Assembly (NCBI GenBank): GCA_938003985.1
Contig: CALKWZ010000074.1
Location: forward strand, 41,097-105,096
Length of the DNA: 64,000 nucleotides
Direction of reading: 5' to 3'
Origin: an uncultured Verrucomicrobiota bacterium
GTDB lineage: Bacteria; Verrucomicrobiota; Kiritimatiellia; CAIQIC01; Lenti-01
The notes under the pieces are model-generated. The model made no database searches and was not told the DNA's origin. It saw nothing but the letters and a program-made list of their open reading frames with translations. The number at the start of each line of letters is the position of its first letter. The first letter of the stretch is position 1. Shown piece after piece: positions 54,653 through 63,295 of this stretch. The position numbers and the translations under genes were made by a program.

Positions 54653-55243
54653 TCAGAGAATTCCCTTGCTCGACGGCACGCCCTTGACGCGCGGATCGCG
54701 CCGGCACGCCGCTTTCAGCGCGCGCGCCAGGCCCTTGAAGACCGATTCCCACGCGTGGTGCGCGTCCGTGCCGTAGAACTGGCGGACGTGCAGGTTCAGG
54801 CGCGCCTGCGTCGCGAACGCGCGCAGGAATTCGACCAGCAGGCTCAGCTCGAAATCGAGGATCTTCTTCTTCTTGTTGGCCATCTCCACCACGAGGTACG
54901 GCCGGCCGCCGAGGTCCAACACCACGCGGCTGAGCGTTTCGTCCATCGGCATCAGGCTGAAGCCGTAGCGCTCGATGCCCTGGCGGTCGCCCAGCGCCTG
55001 GTTCAGCGCGTCGCCCAGCGCGAGGCCGACGTCCTCCACCGTGTGGTGGTGGTCCACCGCCAGGTCGCCCGTCGCCCGCAGCTGCAGGTCGAACAGCGAA
55101 TGCTTCGCCAGCAGCTCCAGCATGTGGTTGAAGAACGGCAGGCCGGTTTCGATCTCGTACCGCCCGTTCCCGTCCACGTCCAGCTCCGCGCGGATCTGCG
55201 TCTCGCGCGTGTTCCGCGCCACGATGGCTTTGCGCTTTTTCAT
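54653..55243 (-). CDS. hisB: Imidazoleglycerol-phosphate dehydratase
   Basis: A protein of 196 residues, the monofunctional form. It has RNTRETQIRAELDVDG, GLPFFNHMLELLAKHSLFDL, DHHHTVEDVGLALG (manganese-binding His cluster), DETLSRVVLDLGGRP, HAWESVFKGLARALK and a Lys-rich end. It removes water to give imidazole-acetol phosphate. Its promoter (55253-55281) ends 9 nt from the ATG and there is no Shine-Dalgarno, so the leader is about 3 nt or absent. Confidence 0.96.
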   Translation of the reverse strand: MKKRKAIVARNTRETQIRAELDVDGNGRYEIETGLPFFNHMLELLAKHSLFDLQLRATGDLAVDHHHTVEDVGLALGDALNQALGDRQGIERYGFSLMPMDETLSRVVLDLGGRPYLVVEMANKKKKILDFELSLLVEFLRAFATQARLNLHVRQFYGTDAHHAWESVFKGLARALKAACRRDPRVKGVPSSKGIL

Positions 55244-55252
55244 GATGCGGGG

Positions 55253-55281
55253 ACGATACCCGTCCCGCCGCCGCCGCGCAA
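55253..55281 (-). promoter_or_regulatory. Sigma70-type promoter of the his operon
   Basis: Minus-strand TTGCGC, 17 bp, TATCGT. The ATG follows after 9 nt, so the mRNA leader is at most a few nucleotides. It is divergent from the promoter at 55306-55334. Confidence 0.65.
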
Positions 55282-55305
55282 CGGATTTCCGCCCCGCCAA
55301 AGTGC

Positions 55306-55334
55306 TTGCGGCGGCCGGGGACGCCGCCTATATT
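55306..55334 (+). promoter_or_regulatory. Sigma70-type promoter of the zinc-ribbon / UDP-glucose pyrophosphorylase operon
   Basis: TTGCGG, 17 bp, TATATT, about 32 nt of leader and a GAAGG Shine-Dalgarno before the ATG at 55373. Confidence 0.7.
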
Positions 55335-55372
55335 GACGGGTGCAGGCTGTCCTGCGCGGAAAGAAGGCAACC

Positions 55373-56254
55373 ATGGCGCTGATCAATTTCGATTGCCCCG
55401 AATGCGGCCACAACCTCGAAGTCGACGAGGGCGGCGCCGGATTCATCGTCAAATGCCCCGAGTGCGGCAATCCCCTCCAGATTCCCGAATTGCCCAAGTC
55501 CCACCGGATCCGCAAGGCCGCCGGCGCCGCCGCAACGCTCCTGGCCATCCTCGGCCTGTTCGGCGCGAATCTCTTCCTCTGGTCCCGCGCGCGCGATTTC
55601 GAGCGCCAGGCGGAGGAACTCGCCCCGTTGCGCGAAGCGGTCCAGGGCGCCCAGGCCCTGAACCTGGCGCAGGGCGCGGAAATCGAGCGTCTGCAAGGCG
55701 AACTGGCCGCCCAGCCCGAACACGATCCCCGGGAGCTGGCCCAGGCCGCGCTCGCGGCCGTCGCGGAAACCGAGGAACTTTCCCGCGAACTGGGCCGCGT
55801 GGGCCAGCGCCTGCTGGAAAACAGTCCGGAAGACCGCCTGCGCCTGCTGCGCGGCCACATGGCCAAAGTCGTCCAGGCCGCCAAGAACGACCTGCCCGTC
55901 GCGCCGGACGTCACCGACGTCGGCCCCGGCCAAGGCGTGCAGGGCCGCAAGATCGTCTTCCCCGTCCTGCCCGGCCCCGACGGCCAGGAACTGCGGAAGA
56001 ACGCCGTGGTCGCCGGCGTGGAAGGCGACAAGGTGTCGGTGCTGTTCGAAGGCGGCACCGCGACCTATCTGCTGAGCGAGCTGCATCCCGGCGTCGCCGC
56101 CTTCCTGCCGGTGGATCCGCTGCTGGCGCTGCCCCGGCGCCAGCGCGACGCGGAAGTCGTCCGCGTCTACCAGACCCAGCAGGCCGAGCGCGACGAAAAG
56201 ATCGCCCAGCTGCGCGCCGCCGTCGAAGCCCAGTTGCCCGCCGCCGCGCCCTAG
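55373..56254 (+). CDS. Zinc-ribbon membrane protein with coiled coil
   Basis: A protein of 293 residues. Residues 6-34 form a zinc ribbon with two knuckles (FDCPECGHNLEV and KCPECGNPL). A membrane helix follows (AAGAAATLLAILGLFGANLFLW), then a long coiled coil (EELAPLREAVQGAQALNLAQGAEIERLQGELAAQ). The C-terminal part (about 180-290) is beta-rich (FPVLPGPDGQELRKNAVVAGVEGDKVSVLFEGGTATYLL). I know no function; the plan suggests a membrane-attached regulator or scaffold. It precedes the UDP-glucose pyrophosphorylase gene by 16 bp. Confidence 0.75.
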   Translation: MALINFDCPECGHNLEVDEGGAGFIVKCPECGNPLQIPELPKSHRIRKAAGAAATLLAILGLFGANLFLWSRARDFERQAEELAPLREAVQGAQALNLAQGAEIERLQGELAAQPEHDPRELAQAALAAVAETEELSRELGRVGQRLLENSPEDRLRLLRGHMAKVVQAAKNDLPVAPDVTDVGPGQGVQGRKIVFPVLPGPDGQELRKNAVVAGVEGDKVSVLFEGGTATYLLSELHPGVAAFLPVDPLLALPRRQRDAEVVRVYQTQQAERDEKIAQLRAAVEAQLPAAAP

Positions 56255-56270
56255 GCCGGAGCGGTCCGCC

Positions 56271-57686
56271 ATGGCGCTCCGTCCCAACGAAGCCGAAATC
56301 CGCCGGCGCATGGCCGCCGCGGACGTTCCGCCGCTGGTCGTGGACGCCTTCCTGCAGAACGTGCGCCGCTGGTGCGCGGGCGAACTCGGCACGATTCCCG
56401 GCGCGGATCTGGCGCCGCTGGGCCGCCTGCCGCGGTTGGAGGAACTCGACGAATTCGATCCCGCCGGCGAAGCGGCCATCGGCCGCACGGTGCTCGTCAA
56501 GCTCAACGGCGGCCTCGGCACCAGCATGGGCCTCGAGCGCGCCAAGTCGCTCATCGTCGCCAAGAACGGCCTGACCTTCCTCGACGTCGTCGTGCGCCAG
56601 GTCGAATTCCTGCGCCGCCGCTGCCGCGCGCCCCTGCCCTTGCTGCTGATGAACAGCTTTTCCACCGACGCCGATTCCCTCGCCGCCCTGGCGGAGAAGC
56701 ATCCGGGCTTCGGCAATCCCGGCGGCCTGCCGCTGTCCTTCTGCCAGCACCGCGTGCCCAAGCTGGACGTCGCCACCCGCGGCCCCGTGGACTGGCCCGA
56801 GAACCCCGCCCTCGAGTGGTGCCCGCCGGGCCACGCCGACATCTACCACGCCCTCCAGACCACGGGCCTGCTCGACCGCCTGCTGGGACTGGGCTTCCGC
56901 TACGCCTTCGTGTCCAATTCCGACAATCTCGGCGCCCTGCTGCACATGGGCATCCTCGCCCACGTCGCCGCCCGCCGCCTGCCGTTCCTGATGGAAGTCA
57001 CCGCGCGCACCGAATGCGACCGCAAGGGCGGACATCTCGCCCGCGACCGCGCCACCGGGCGCCTGCTCCTGCGCGAGTCCGCCCAGTGCCCGCCCGACGA
57101 AGCCGCCGATTTCCAGGACGTCCGGAAACATGCCGTGTTCAACACCAACAACCTGTGGCTCGATCTCGAGGCGCTGCGCGACATGCTGGCCGGCTGCGGC
57201 GGCCTGCCCGCGCTGCCCTTGATCGTCAACCGCAAGACCGTCGATCCCGTCCGCGCCGACTCGCCCGCCGTCGTCCAGCTCGAAGCCGCCATGGGCTCGG
57301 CCATTGCCTGCTTCGAAAACGCGGCCGCCCTCGTCGTGCCCCGCTCGCGCTTCGCCCCCGTCAAGACCACCAACGACCTGCTGGCCGTCCGCTCCGATCT
57401 CTACACCCTCGGCCCCGAACACCAGGTCGCGCTCCATCCGCAGCGCTTCGGCCCGCCGCCCGCGATCGTCCTCGATCCGCGCTTCTACAAGAACATCGCC
57501 GATTTCGAAGAGCGCTTCGCCCAGGGCGCGCCGTCGCTGCTGCAGTGCGAATCGCTGCGGATCGACGGCGACATCCGGTTCGGCGCGCACGTGCGCATCG
57601 AAGGCGCCGTCCATCTGCGCAATCCCACCGCCACTCCCGCGCGCATCGCCGCCGGCACGCGCCTGCACACCCCCGCGTCGGCCTGA
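56271..57686 (+). CDS. UTP-glucose-1-phosphate uridylyltransferase, eukaryotic (UDPGP) type
   Basis: A protein of 471 residues, the length of eukaryotic UGP2-type enzymes rather than bacterial GalU (about 300). It has VLVKLNGGLGTSMGLERAKSL (nucleotide-binding loop), PLLLMNSFSTDADSL, PPGHADIYHAL, FRYAFVSNSDNLGALL and FNTNNLWLDLEAL, ending with a left-handed-helix-like part. It makes UDP-glucose for glycogen, polysaccharides or glycolipids. Such enzymes are frequent in PVC bacteria. It converges with the acetyltransferase gene (7-bp gap). Confidence 0.93.
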   Translation: MALRPNEAEIRRRMAAADVPPLVVDAFLQNVRRWCAGELGTIPGADLAPLGRLPRLEELDEFDPAGEAAIGRTVLVKLNGGLGTSMGLERAKSLIVAKNGLTFLDVVVRQVEFLRRRCRAPLPLLLMNSFSTDADSLAALAEKHPGFGNPGGLPLSFCQHRVPKLDVATRGPVDWPENPALEWCPPGHADIYHALQTTGLLDRLLGLGFRYAFVSNSDNLGALLHMGILAHVAARRLPFLMEVTARTECDRKGGHLARDRATGRLLLRESAQCPPDEAADFQDVRKHAVFNTNNLWLDLEALRDMLAGCGGLPALPLIVNRKTVDPVRADSPAVVQLEAAMGSAIACFENAAALVVPRSRFAPVKTTNDLLAVRSDLYTLGPEHQVALHPQRFGPPPAIVLDPRFYKNIADFEERFAQGAPSLLQCESLRIDGDIRFGAHVRIEGAVHLRNPTATPARIAAGTRLHTPASA

Positions 57687-57693
57687 TCCGGCC

Positions 57694-58149
57694 TCAGAGC
57701 AGGTCTTCGAAGACGACGTATTCCTTCTCGACCATGCCGAGGCTGCGGCACACGTCCAGCGCCGGCTTGAAGTCCTTGTGGACGTAGGTGCGGAACCCGC
57801 ACACGTTGCCTTCGCGGGCGGCCAGTTGCTGCAGCGCCTCGTCCATGGCCGCGTAGACGCCCCGGCCCCGCATCTCGGGCTTCACGTAGTAGCTGGAAAT
57901 CCACCAGAACATCTTGTTGCGCCAGTCGCTCCACTCGTAGGTCACCAGCAGGCACCCCGCCGGCGCGCCGTCCGCTTCCGCGATCAGGTAGAACCCGCGC
58001 TCGGGATGCCCCATCAGCGCGACCACCCCCGCCATCGCCGTCGGTTCATGCAGCGCAACCCCCTCGGTTTCCAGCGCCAGCGCGCGATTGAAATCCGCGA
58101 TCCGCCCCGCCTCCGCCGCCGTTGCCGGCCTCACCTTGATCCCGCTCAT
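57694..58149 (-). CDS. GNAT-family N-acetyltransferase
   Basis: A protein of 151 residues: KVRPATAAEAGRIADFNRALALETEG, then GFYLIAEADGAPAGCLLVTYEWSDWRN, and the acetyl-CoA loop YVKPEMRGRGVYAAMDEAL (R-x-x-G-x-G-like; here RGRGVY) followed by GFRTYVHKDFKPALDVCRSLGM. The substrate is unknown. I chose the ATG at 58149, preceded by GGGAGGT. A possible TAGGCA/TATGCT promoter lies just upstream. Confidence 0.85.
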   Translation of the reverse strand: MSGIKVRPATAAEAGRIADFNRALALETEGVALHEPTAMAGVVALMGHPERGFYLIAEADGAPAGCLLVTYEWSDWRNKMFWWISSYYVKPEMRGRGVYAAMDEALQQLAAREGNVCGFRTYVHKDFKPALDVCRSLGMVEKEYVVFEDLL

Positions 58150-58235
58150 GACGTACCTCCCGGTTTCTACGGAAAGCATAAGCCTTCCCGGACCGGTTGC
58201 CTAGCCCCAAAAGGCGGGAATCGGCGCGCGCGGTT

Positions 58236-59252
58236 TCAGGCGCGGGCGGGCTTCCGCGGACCCCACTTGGCCCAGGCCACGACCGCCAGCAGCGCGGCGG
58301 CCCGCAGGTGCACGTGCCACGGCAGGCCGGTCGCGCAATGCGCGTGGGCGTCCACGAGCCGGGCGCCCGGCGGCGTCCAGCCGGGCGGCACCAGCTCCTG
58401 CACCAGCAAACCGAAACCGATCGCGCAGGCCGCCAGCACCGCCACGTAGACCGCCGTCGCGCGGCCGCCCAGCAATTTCCAGACGGCCAGCACCGTCGCG
58501 GCGCTCACGCCCGGTCCGGCGACGAGAAACGCCATCGCCGCGCCCGGCGAAAGCCCCGCCGCCAGCAGCCCCAGCGCGAAGGGCACCGCCGCCGTCGAAC
58601 AGACGTACATCGGAATGCCGATCGCCAGCGTCAGCACCATTTGCAGCAGCGGACTCGCGATCCGTTCCGCCACGTAGTTTTCCGGCACCAGCGCCGTCAC
58701 CGCCGCCGACACCAGCGCGCCCAGCAGCAGCGCGCCGCCCACCGAGCGCGGCAGCACGATGAATCCGTTGTGGAAAATCCGCACCCACCACGGCCGCGTC
58801 TCGGCCTCGATCTCGGGCTCCGCCAGCCCGGCCGCGGAGGGCACGTCCCCGTCCACCGCTTCCACCGCGAAGCCGCACGCCACGCCCGACACCAGCGCCG
58901 CCAGCGGCCGGAATAGCGCGAACAGCCCTCCCATCATGCCGAAGGTCACCGCGATGCTGTCCACGCCCGTCTGCGGCGTGCTCATCACGAACGCGGCGGT
59001 CGGCCCCTTCCCGGCCCCGTGCTTGCGCAGCGACGCCCCCAGCGGAATCACGCCGCACGAACACACCGGCAGCGGAATGCCCAGCGCCACCGCCTTCAAG
59101 ATCGCCCCGAACCGGCCCCCGCCGAAATGCTCCCGCACCGCCCGCGCGTTCAGCCACAGCGACAGCACGCCCGCCACCGCGAACCCGCCCAGCACCCACG
59201 GCGCCATCTCGCCCAGCACCGCCCAGGCGTGCCGCAGCACGTCGCTTAACAT
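58236..59252 (-). CDS. COG0701-type permease, probable Cu/Zn efflux (SO_0444-like)
   Basis: A protein of 338 residues with about eight membrane helices. It has the conserved permease phrases LGIPLPVCSCGVIPLGASLRKHGAGKG, FVMSTPQTGVDSI and IGIPMYVCSTAAVPFALGLLAAGLSPGAAMAFLVAGPG. This matches the DUF318/SO_0444 group, which exports copper or zinc, or the related arsenical permeases. Cys in both CSC and CST is consistent with metal passage. The last loops hold His (DAHAHC). Shine-Dalgarno AAGGGTG. No ArsR-type regulator gene is adjacent. Confidence 0.8.
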   Translation of the reverse strand: MLSDVLRHAWAVLGEMAPWVLGGFAVAGVLSLWLNARAVREHFGGGRFGAILKAVALGIPLPVCSCGVIPLGASLRKHGAGKGPTAAFVMSTPQTGVDSIAVTFGMMGGLFALFRPLAALVSGVACGFAVEAVDGDVPSAAGLAEPEIEAETRPWWVRIFHNGFIVLPRSVGGALLLGALVSAAVTALVPENYVAERIASPLLQMVLTLAIGIPMYVCSTAAVPFALGLLAAGLSPGAAMAFLVAGPGVSAATVLAVWKLLGGRATAVYVAVLAACAIGFGLLVQELVPPGWTPPGARLVDAHAHCATGLPWHVHLRAAALLAVVAWAKWGPRKPARA

Positions 59253-59353
59253 GGTGACACCCTTTTCCATAGCGTAATAATCTAGCACGTTCGTCGAGTT
59301 TTCTCCAGTTCCGCGCTGGATTTGTCCGCGCGCGCCTGCTACGGTCCTCCACG

Positions 59354-60136
59354 ATGCATCCCATCCTGTTCAGCGTGTTCGGCAAGGAGATCTACAGCTA
59401 CGGCATCCTGGCCGCGCTGGGGTTCCTGGCCGGCATCCTGACGTGGCTGTGGCTGGCGCGGCGCGAGACCCGTCCGCCGGGCTTCGCGGCCGATCTGGGC
59501 TTCTGGCTGATGGCCGGCGGCATCGTCGGCTCCCGCCTCGCCTACGTCGTCGCCAACTGGTCCTACTACCGCGCCGCGCCCCTCGAGATCGTGCGCATCG
59601 ACCAGGGCGGACTCATCTTCTACGGCGGCTTCCTCCTCGCCTGCGCGGCGCTGGTGTTCTTCGCCCGCCACCACCGCGTGCCCGTCTGGCATCTGGCCGA
59701 CTTCGCCATCCCCGCGCTGGCCATCGGCCACGCCCTCGGCCGCCTCGGCTGCTTCCTCAACGGCTGCTGCTACGGCCGGCCCGCCGGCGACCATCTCTGC
59801 GGCATCGCCTACCCCCCCGTCTGCGAGCCCGGCAAGCTCTTCCCCGGCATCCCGCTGTTCCCCGTGCAGCTCATCGAATCCGCCGCCCTGCTCGCGATTT
59901 GGGCCGCGCTGCTGTACGCCTATCCGCGCCGCAAGAAAGACGGCGCCGTCTTCGCCCTCTACCTCCTGCTCTATCCCCCGGTGCGCTTCGCCCTCGAATA
60001 CCTGCGCGGCGACGAACGCCAGTCCTGGTTCGCGCTCGACGTCGCCCAGGTCACGTCCATCGCGCTCTTCCTGATCGGCCTCGCCCTCTTCGCCTTCCTG
60101 CCCGCCCGGAAGTACGCGCCCCCGCCCAAAGCCTAA
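59354..60136 (+). CDS. lgt: Prolipoprotein diacylglyceryl transferase
   Basis: A protein of 260 residues with seven membrane helices: IYSYGILAALGFLAG (the invariant Tyr/Gly start), GGIVGSRLAYVV, GGLIFYGGFL, IGHALGRLGCFLNGCCYG (the Lgt signature with the essential Arg and Asn) and PVQLIES. It attaches diacylglycerol from phosphatidylglycerol to the lipobox Cys; its substrates include the several lipoproteins in this window. It is followed by the triple-hairpin repeat. Confidence 0.95.
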   Translation: MHPILFSVFGKEIYSYGILAALGFLAGILTWLWLARRETRPPGFAADLGFWLMAGGIVGSRLAYVVANWSYYRAAPLEIVRIDQGGLIFYGGFLLACAALVFFARHHRVPVWHLADFAIPALAIGHALGRLGCFLNGCCYGRPAGDHLCGIAYPPVCEPGKLFPGIPLFPVQLIESAALLAIWAALLYAYPRRKKDGAVFALYLLLYPPVRFALEYLRGDERQSWFALDVAQVTSIALFLIGLALFAFLPARKYAPPPKA

Positions 60137-60169
60137 AACATATTCTGATCTACGATGGCCGTTGGTCAT

Positions 60170-60245
60170 CCCCCGACGGGGTCGTCGGGGGGCTCCATAG
60201 ACGAGGATTACCAGGCTGTTTGGAGCCGGCACGACCTCGTGCCGG
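60170..60245 (+). repeat. Triple-hairpin intergenic repeat, copy C
   Basis: CCCCCGACGGG-GTCGTCGGGGG, GGCTCC, about 24 nt, GGCTGTTT, GGAGCC, then CCGGCACGA-CC-TCGTGCCGG. It lies between the convergent lgt and rlmN ends, like copy B. Confidence 0.8.
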
Positions 60246-60280
60246 TCTTCTCCGGCGGCTAGGAAACAAGCCATTCTGCT

Positions 60281-61315
60281 CTAGCCCGCCGCCCCGCCGG
60301 CCAGCATGCCGCACGCCGCGTGGACGTCCTGCCCGCCGCTGTAGCGCCGCGCCACGGGCATTTTCAGGTGCCGGCGCAGCGCGTCGCGGAACGCCCCCAA
60401 TTCCTCCGCGGCAGGCGGCCGGAACCGCCCCGTCGCGTCGTTCACGTCGATCAGGTCCAGCGTGATCGGCAAATCGCGCACCCACTCCGCCAGTTGGATC
60501 GCGTCTGCTTCGCGCGTATTGACGCCCGCGATCATCGTCCAGGCCAGCGTGATCCGCCGGCCCGTGGCCGCGTGGTACTCGCGCAGCGCGTCCCGCAGCT
60601 CCGGCAGCGGCGCCGCCGCCGGCATCAGCTCGCGCCGCCGTGCTTCGTCGGCGCTCGTCAGCGACGCGATCAACCGGTACGGCAAGCGCTCCGCCGCGAA
60701 CCGCCGGATGCCCGCCGCCACGCCCGCCGTGGAAAAACTGATGGCCTTGGCCGCGATCGCCGGCCCGCACGGCTCGCTCAGGATCCGCGCCGCGCGCAGC
60801 GCCGCGTCCAGGTTCAGCAGCGGCTCGCCCATCCCCATGAACACGACGCCCCGCACCGGATGCCGCGCCCGCGCCGCCACCTGCACCGCCTGGTCCGCCA
60901 TCTCCCAGGCTTCCAGATTGCGGACGAAGCCCATCCGGCCCGTCGCGCAGAACGCGCAGCCCAGCGCGCAGCCCACCTGCGAGCTGACGCAGACGATCGT
61001 TTTCTCCTGCCCCGGCCGGTGCGCCAGCGGGATTTCCACCGCCTCGAACGGCTCCGGCCCCGCGCCGCGGAACGAATATTTCGCGAAGCCGTCCCGCGGC
61101 GAAACCCGCCGGTCCAGGACCTCCAGCCGCGGCAGCCGCACGGCGGCGCGGACCCGCTCCAGCAGCGCGCCGGACACCTCCGGCAGGTCGGCGGGAAACT
61201 CGTCGCGCCGCAGCGCCGCCGCCTGCAGCCGCCGCGCCAGCCGCGGCGAAACGCCCAGCGGCGCCAGCGCGGCGTGCAACTCGGTCGCGGTCAGGTTTTT
61301 CAGCAGGATCGGCAT
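60281..61315 (-). CDS. rlmN: 23S rRNA/tRNA adenine-C2 methyltransferase (RlmN family)
   Basis: A protein of 344 residues. The radical-SAM cluster motif is CALGCAFCATGRMG. VVFMGMGEPLLNLDAAL and FSTAGVAAGIRRFA follow, and the C-terminal GGQDVHAACGML holds the catalytic Cys that forms the methyl-carrying intermediate. RlmN methylates A2503 of 23S rRNA and A37 of some tRNAs. The gene starts 14 nt after the CCA of tRNA-Gly on the same strand and has no Shine-Dalgarno; the sequence before the ATG (CCACCTCC) is even anti-Shine-Dalgarno-like. It is therefore probably expressed from the tRNA promoter and freed by tRNA processing. Confidence 0.92.
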   Translation of the reverse strand: MPILLKNLTATELHAALAPLGVSPRLARRLQAAALRRDEFPADLPEVSGALLERVRAAVRLPRLEVLDRRVSPRDGFAKYSFRGAGPEPFEAVEIPLAHRPGQEKTIVCVSSQVGCALGCAFCATGRMGFVRNLEAWEMADQAVQVAARARHPVRGVVFMGMGEPLLNLDAALRAARILSEPCGPAIAAKAISFSTAGVAAGIRRFAAERLPYRLIASLTSADEARRRELMPAAAPLPELRDALREYHAATGRRITLAWTMIAGVNTREADAIQLAEWVRDLPITLDLIDVNDATGRFRPPAAEELGAFRDALRRHLKMPVARRYSGGQDVHAACGMLAGGAAG

Positions 61316-61329
61316 GGAGCGCCGGGAGG

Positions 61330-61403
<74 letters not shown>

Positions 61404-61421
61404 GGAAGAAATTTCGCGCGC

Positions 61422-61450
61422 ATTGTGCGGGAGACGGCAAACCGGGTCAA
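61422..61450 (-). promoter_or_regulatory. Promoter of tRNA-Gly and rlmN
   Basis: Minus-strand TTGACC, 17 bp, CACAAT. The expected start is about 12 nt ahead of the tRNA 5' end. The remaining 61451-61625 stretch holds the leader of the next gene with nothing else recognised. Confidence 0.7.
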
Positions 61451-61625
61451 GCCCCGCGTTTGGAAGCGGTTCGCGCCTTTCCGCCCCGCCCGCCGGCCGC
61501 GATCCACGTGCATTTTTCATCATTCCCGCCTTGATTCCCCAGCCCCCGCGGGAGCAGGATTTTCATGGACGGAGGGACGTCCCGAACGGCGGACGCCCGG
61601 CCGGCCGAACACAAGGAGACAACCC

Positions 61626-61835
61626 ATGAGACCTCCGATGACCAAGCGTTCCGTTCGGATCTTCCTCGCGGTGCTGCTGGGGCTGGCGACCGCCGGCACC
61701 CTGCTGACGGCCTGCACCGGCACCGAAGGCAGCTGCGGCCGGTCATGCGCGCAAGACTGCGGGGGCAGTTGCGGCAAAGCCAGCGGACACTCGGGCATGC
61801 ACGAGTGCGATTTCTGCGGTTGGCACTGGTACTAG
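61626..61835 (+). CDS. Small Cys-rich lipoprotein
   Basis: A protein of 69 residues. After a hydrophobic signal with lipobox LLTAC, the mature part of about 40 residues holds seven further Cys: EGSCGRSCAQDCGGSCGKAS and HECDFCGWHWY. The CxxxCxxxCxxxC spacing and final CxxC-G-W-H-W-Y suggest metal binding or disulfides; I know no family. An AAGGAG Shine-Dalgarno is 7 nt from the ATG. It stands alone between tRNA-Gly and the outer-membrane-like protein gene. Confidence 0.75.
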   Translation: MRPPMTKRSVRIFLAVLLGLATAGTLLTACTGTEGSCGRSCAQDCGGSCGKASGHSGMHECDFCGWHWY

Positions 61836-61892
61836 AGATTAATTCCGCCTGAGCCGCGCCGGCTCCGAACGGCCGAGTCCGCCCGCAACGGC

Positions 61893-63122
61893 CTAGAACG
61901 TCACGAGCAAGCCCGCGCCGCCGTAGACGCCGTCCGCCAGCGGCGTGCCGGGGAAGAAGCCGTCGGATTTGCCGCCGAGCTTGCCGACCAGCCCGACGTA
62001 CTCGCCCACCATGAACGACAGTTCGCCGCGGACGTTCCAGCCCGTGCCGGCGTAGAGCTGCTCCGCGGATTCCGGTTCTTCCCAGAAATCGGCCTGCAGC
62101 GACAGCGCCGCGCGCGGCCCCAGCGGAATCCGGTGCAGCCCGCCGCCCGCGCCGTAGGTGCGGTCCGTCGAACTGTCCAGATCGCGCACGTAGACGTTCA
62201 CCAGCGGGCCCGGGGTGACCAGATACAGATCGAGGAAGCGCGTGACGTCCTGCAGCCCCATGAACGCGCGCGTGCCGGCGGTGAGCCCGAAGCCGCCGCC
62301 GAGCGGCACGACCGGCGGGCGCACCTGGGTGCGCCCGCGGTACACGTGGTCGGCGAAATAGCCGTACATCGCCGCCAGCGCCGCCGGATCCACCAGGTTC
62401 CAGATCGCCGCCGCCCGCACGTCGTCGTAGTTGTCCTGCAGCAGCGGATCGCGGAAATCCACGACGTAGTCGTGGTCCCACACCGCCGCCGGATCGCCGC
62501 CGCGCCGCTGCGCCTGGCGCGAAATCAGCCAATAGGCGATGTCGTTGCCGTTGGTGTAGTCGTCCGTGAAATCCTCGCGCGAATCGCCCGGATCGTGCGT
62601 GATCAGGCAATACAGGCTGAAATCGAGCTTCGCGATGGCCATCAGCGGGATCTTCGAGGCGTCGGTGCCGTCGCCGGCATACAGATCCTGCAGGACGCGG
62701 TGCGCCAGGATCGAGTCCGACTCCGTCCCGCCCGCGGCGATCGCCAGCATCTGCTCCATCGTTTCGGGATCCTTGTTCAGGCCCGTCCCGCCCGAGAAAT
62801 CGATGCCGAAGGCGTATTCGGGATGGAGCCGGAATTCCCGCCCGCGCGACCCGTGGCCGAACACCTCGTGCTGGAACGTGGAGAGGCCCGCCGCGAAGAA
62901 GAATTCGTAGGCCGGCGCCACGTAGGAAATCGGCATCACCCGGCTGATGCCCCGGCTGATGAGGCTGTGGACGCTGACGACGGACGCCCCGCCGTAGTCC
63001 ATGGCCGGATCGGTCTCGAAGCCCAGGAAGTAGGCATCGAACGCGCGGTTGGTCAGCGACCCCGCCGAAGCCGCCGCGGCCAACGCCCAACCCAACCCGA
63101 TTCCGACCAGCGCTTTCTTCAT
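61893..63122 (-). CDS. Exported beta-rich protein with HExxxH motif, probably outer-membrane
   Basis: A protein of 409 residues with a signal peptide (ALVGIGLGWALAAAASAG). Near the start FQHEVFGHGSRGREF gives His85-Glu86-x3-His90, a zinc-site-like pattern but one residue longer than HExxH. The second half reads as amphipathic strands (GPRAALSLQADFWEEP, WNVRGELSFMVGEYVGLVGKLGG) and ends in LLVTF, an outer-membrane barrel-type C-terminal Phe. Probably a membrane-embedded enzyme of unknown substrate. It has a GGAG Shine-Dalgarno and promoter 63154-63182. Confidence 0.7.
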   Translation of the reverse strand: MKKALVGIGLGWALAAAASAGSLTNRAFDAYFLGFETDPAMDYGGASVVSVHSLISRGISRVMPISYVAPAYEFFFAAGLSTFQHEVFGHGSRGREFRLHPEYAFGIDFSGGTGLNKDPETMEQMLAIAAGGTESDSILAHRVLQDLYAGDGTDASKIPLMAIAKLDFSLYCLITHDPGDSREDFTDDYTNGNDIAYWLISRQAQRRGGDPAAVWDHDYVVDFRDPLLQDNYDDVRAAAIWNLVDPAALAAMYGYFADHVYRGRTQVRPPVVPLGGGFGLTAGTRAFMGLQDVTRFLDLYLVTPGPLVNVYVRDLDSSTDRTYGAGGGLHRIPLGPRAALSLQADFWEEPESAEQLYAGTGWNVRGELSFMVGEYVGLVGKLGGKSDGFFPGTPLADGVYGGAGLLVTF

Positions 63123-63153
63123 GTCCACCTCTCCTGCGAACGATAGGCCTCGC

Positions 63154-63182
63154 ACTATGCAAGTTCCCGCGGCGGAAATCAA
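63154..63182 (-). promoter_or_regulatory. Promoter of the HExxxH outer-membrane-like protein
   Basis: Minus-strand TTGATT, 17 bp, CATAGT, about 24 nt of leader with an AGGAGAGG Shine-Dalgarno. Confidence 0.65.
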
Positions 63183-63295
63183 CCGCCGGGGCCATCCATT
63201 TTGCGGGGTCGGGCCCCAAGGGGGCGCGATCCGGATTCAGGCGGGCCCCGCCACGACTCGACTGAGCTCGCCGAAGTCCTTGCGTGGTGGGGCAG

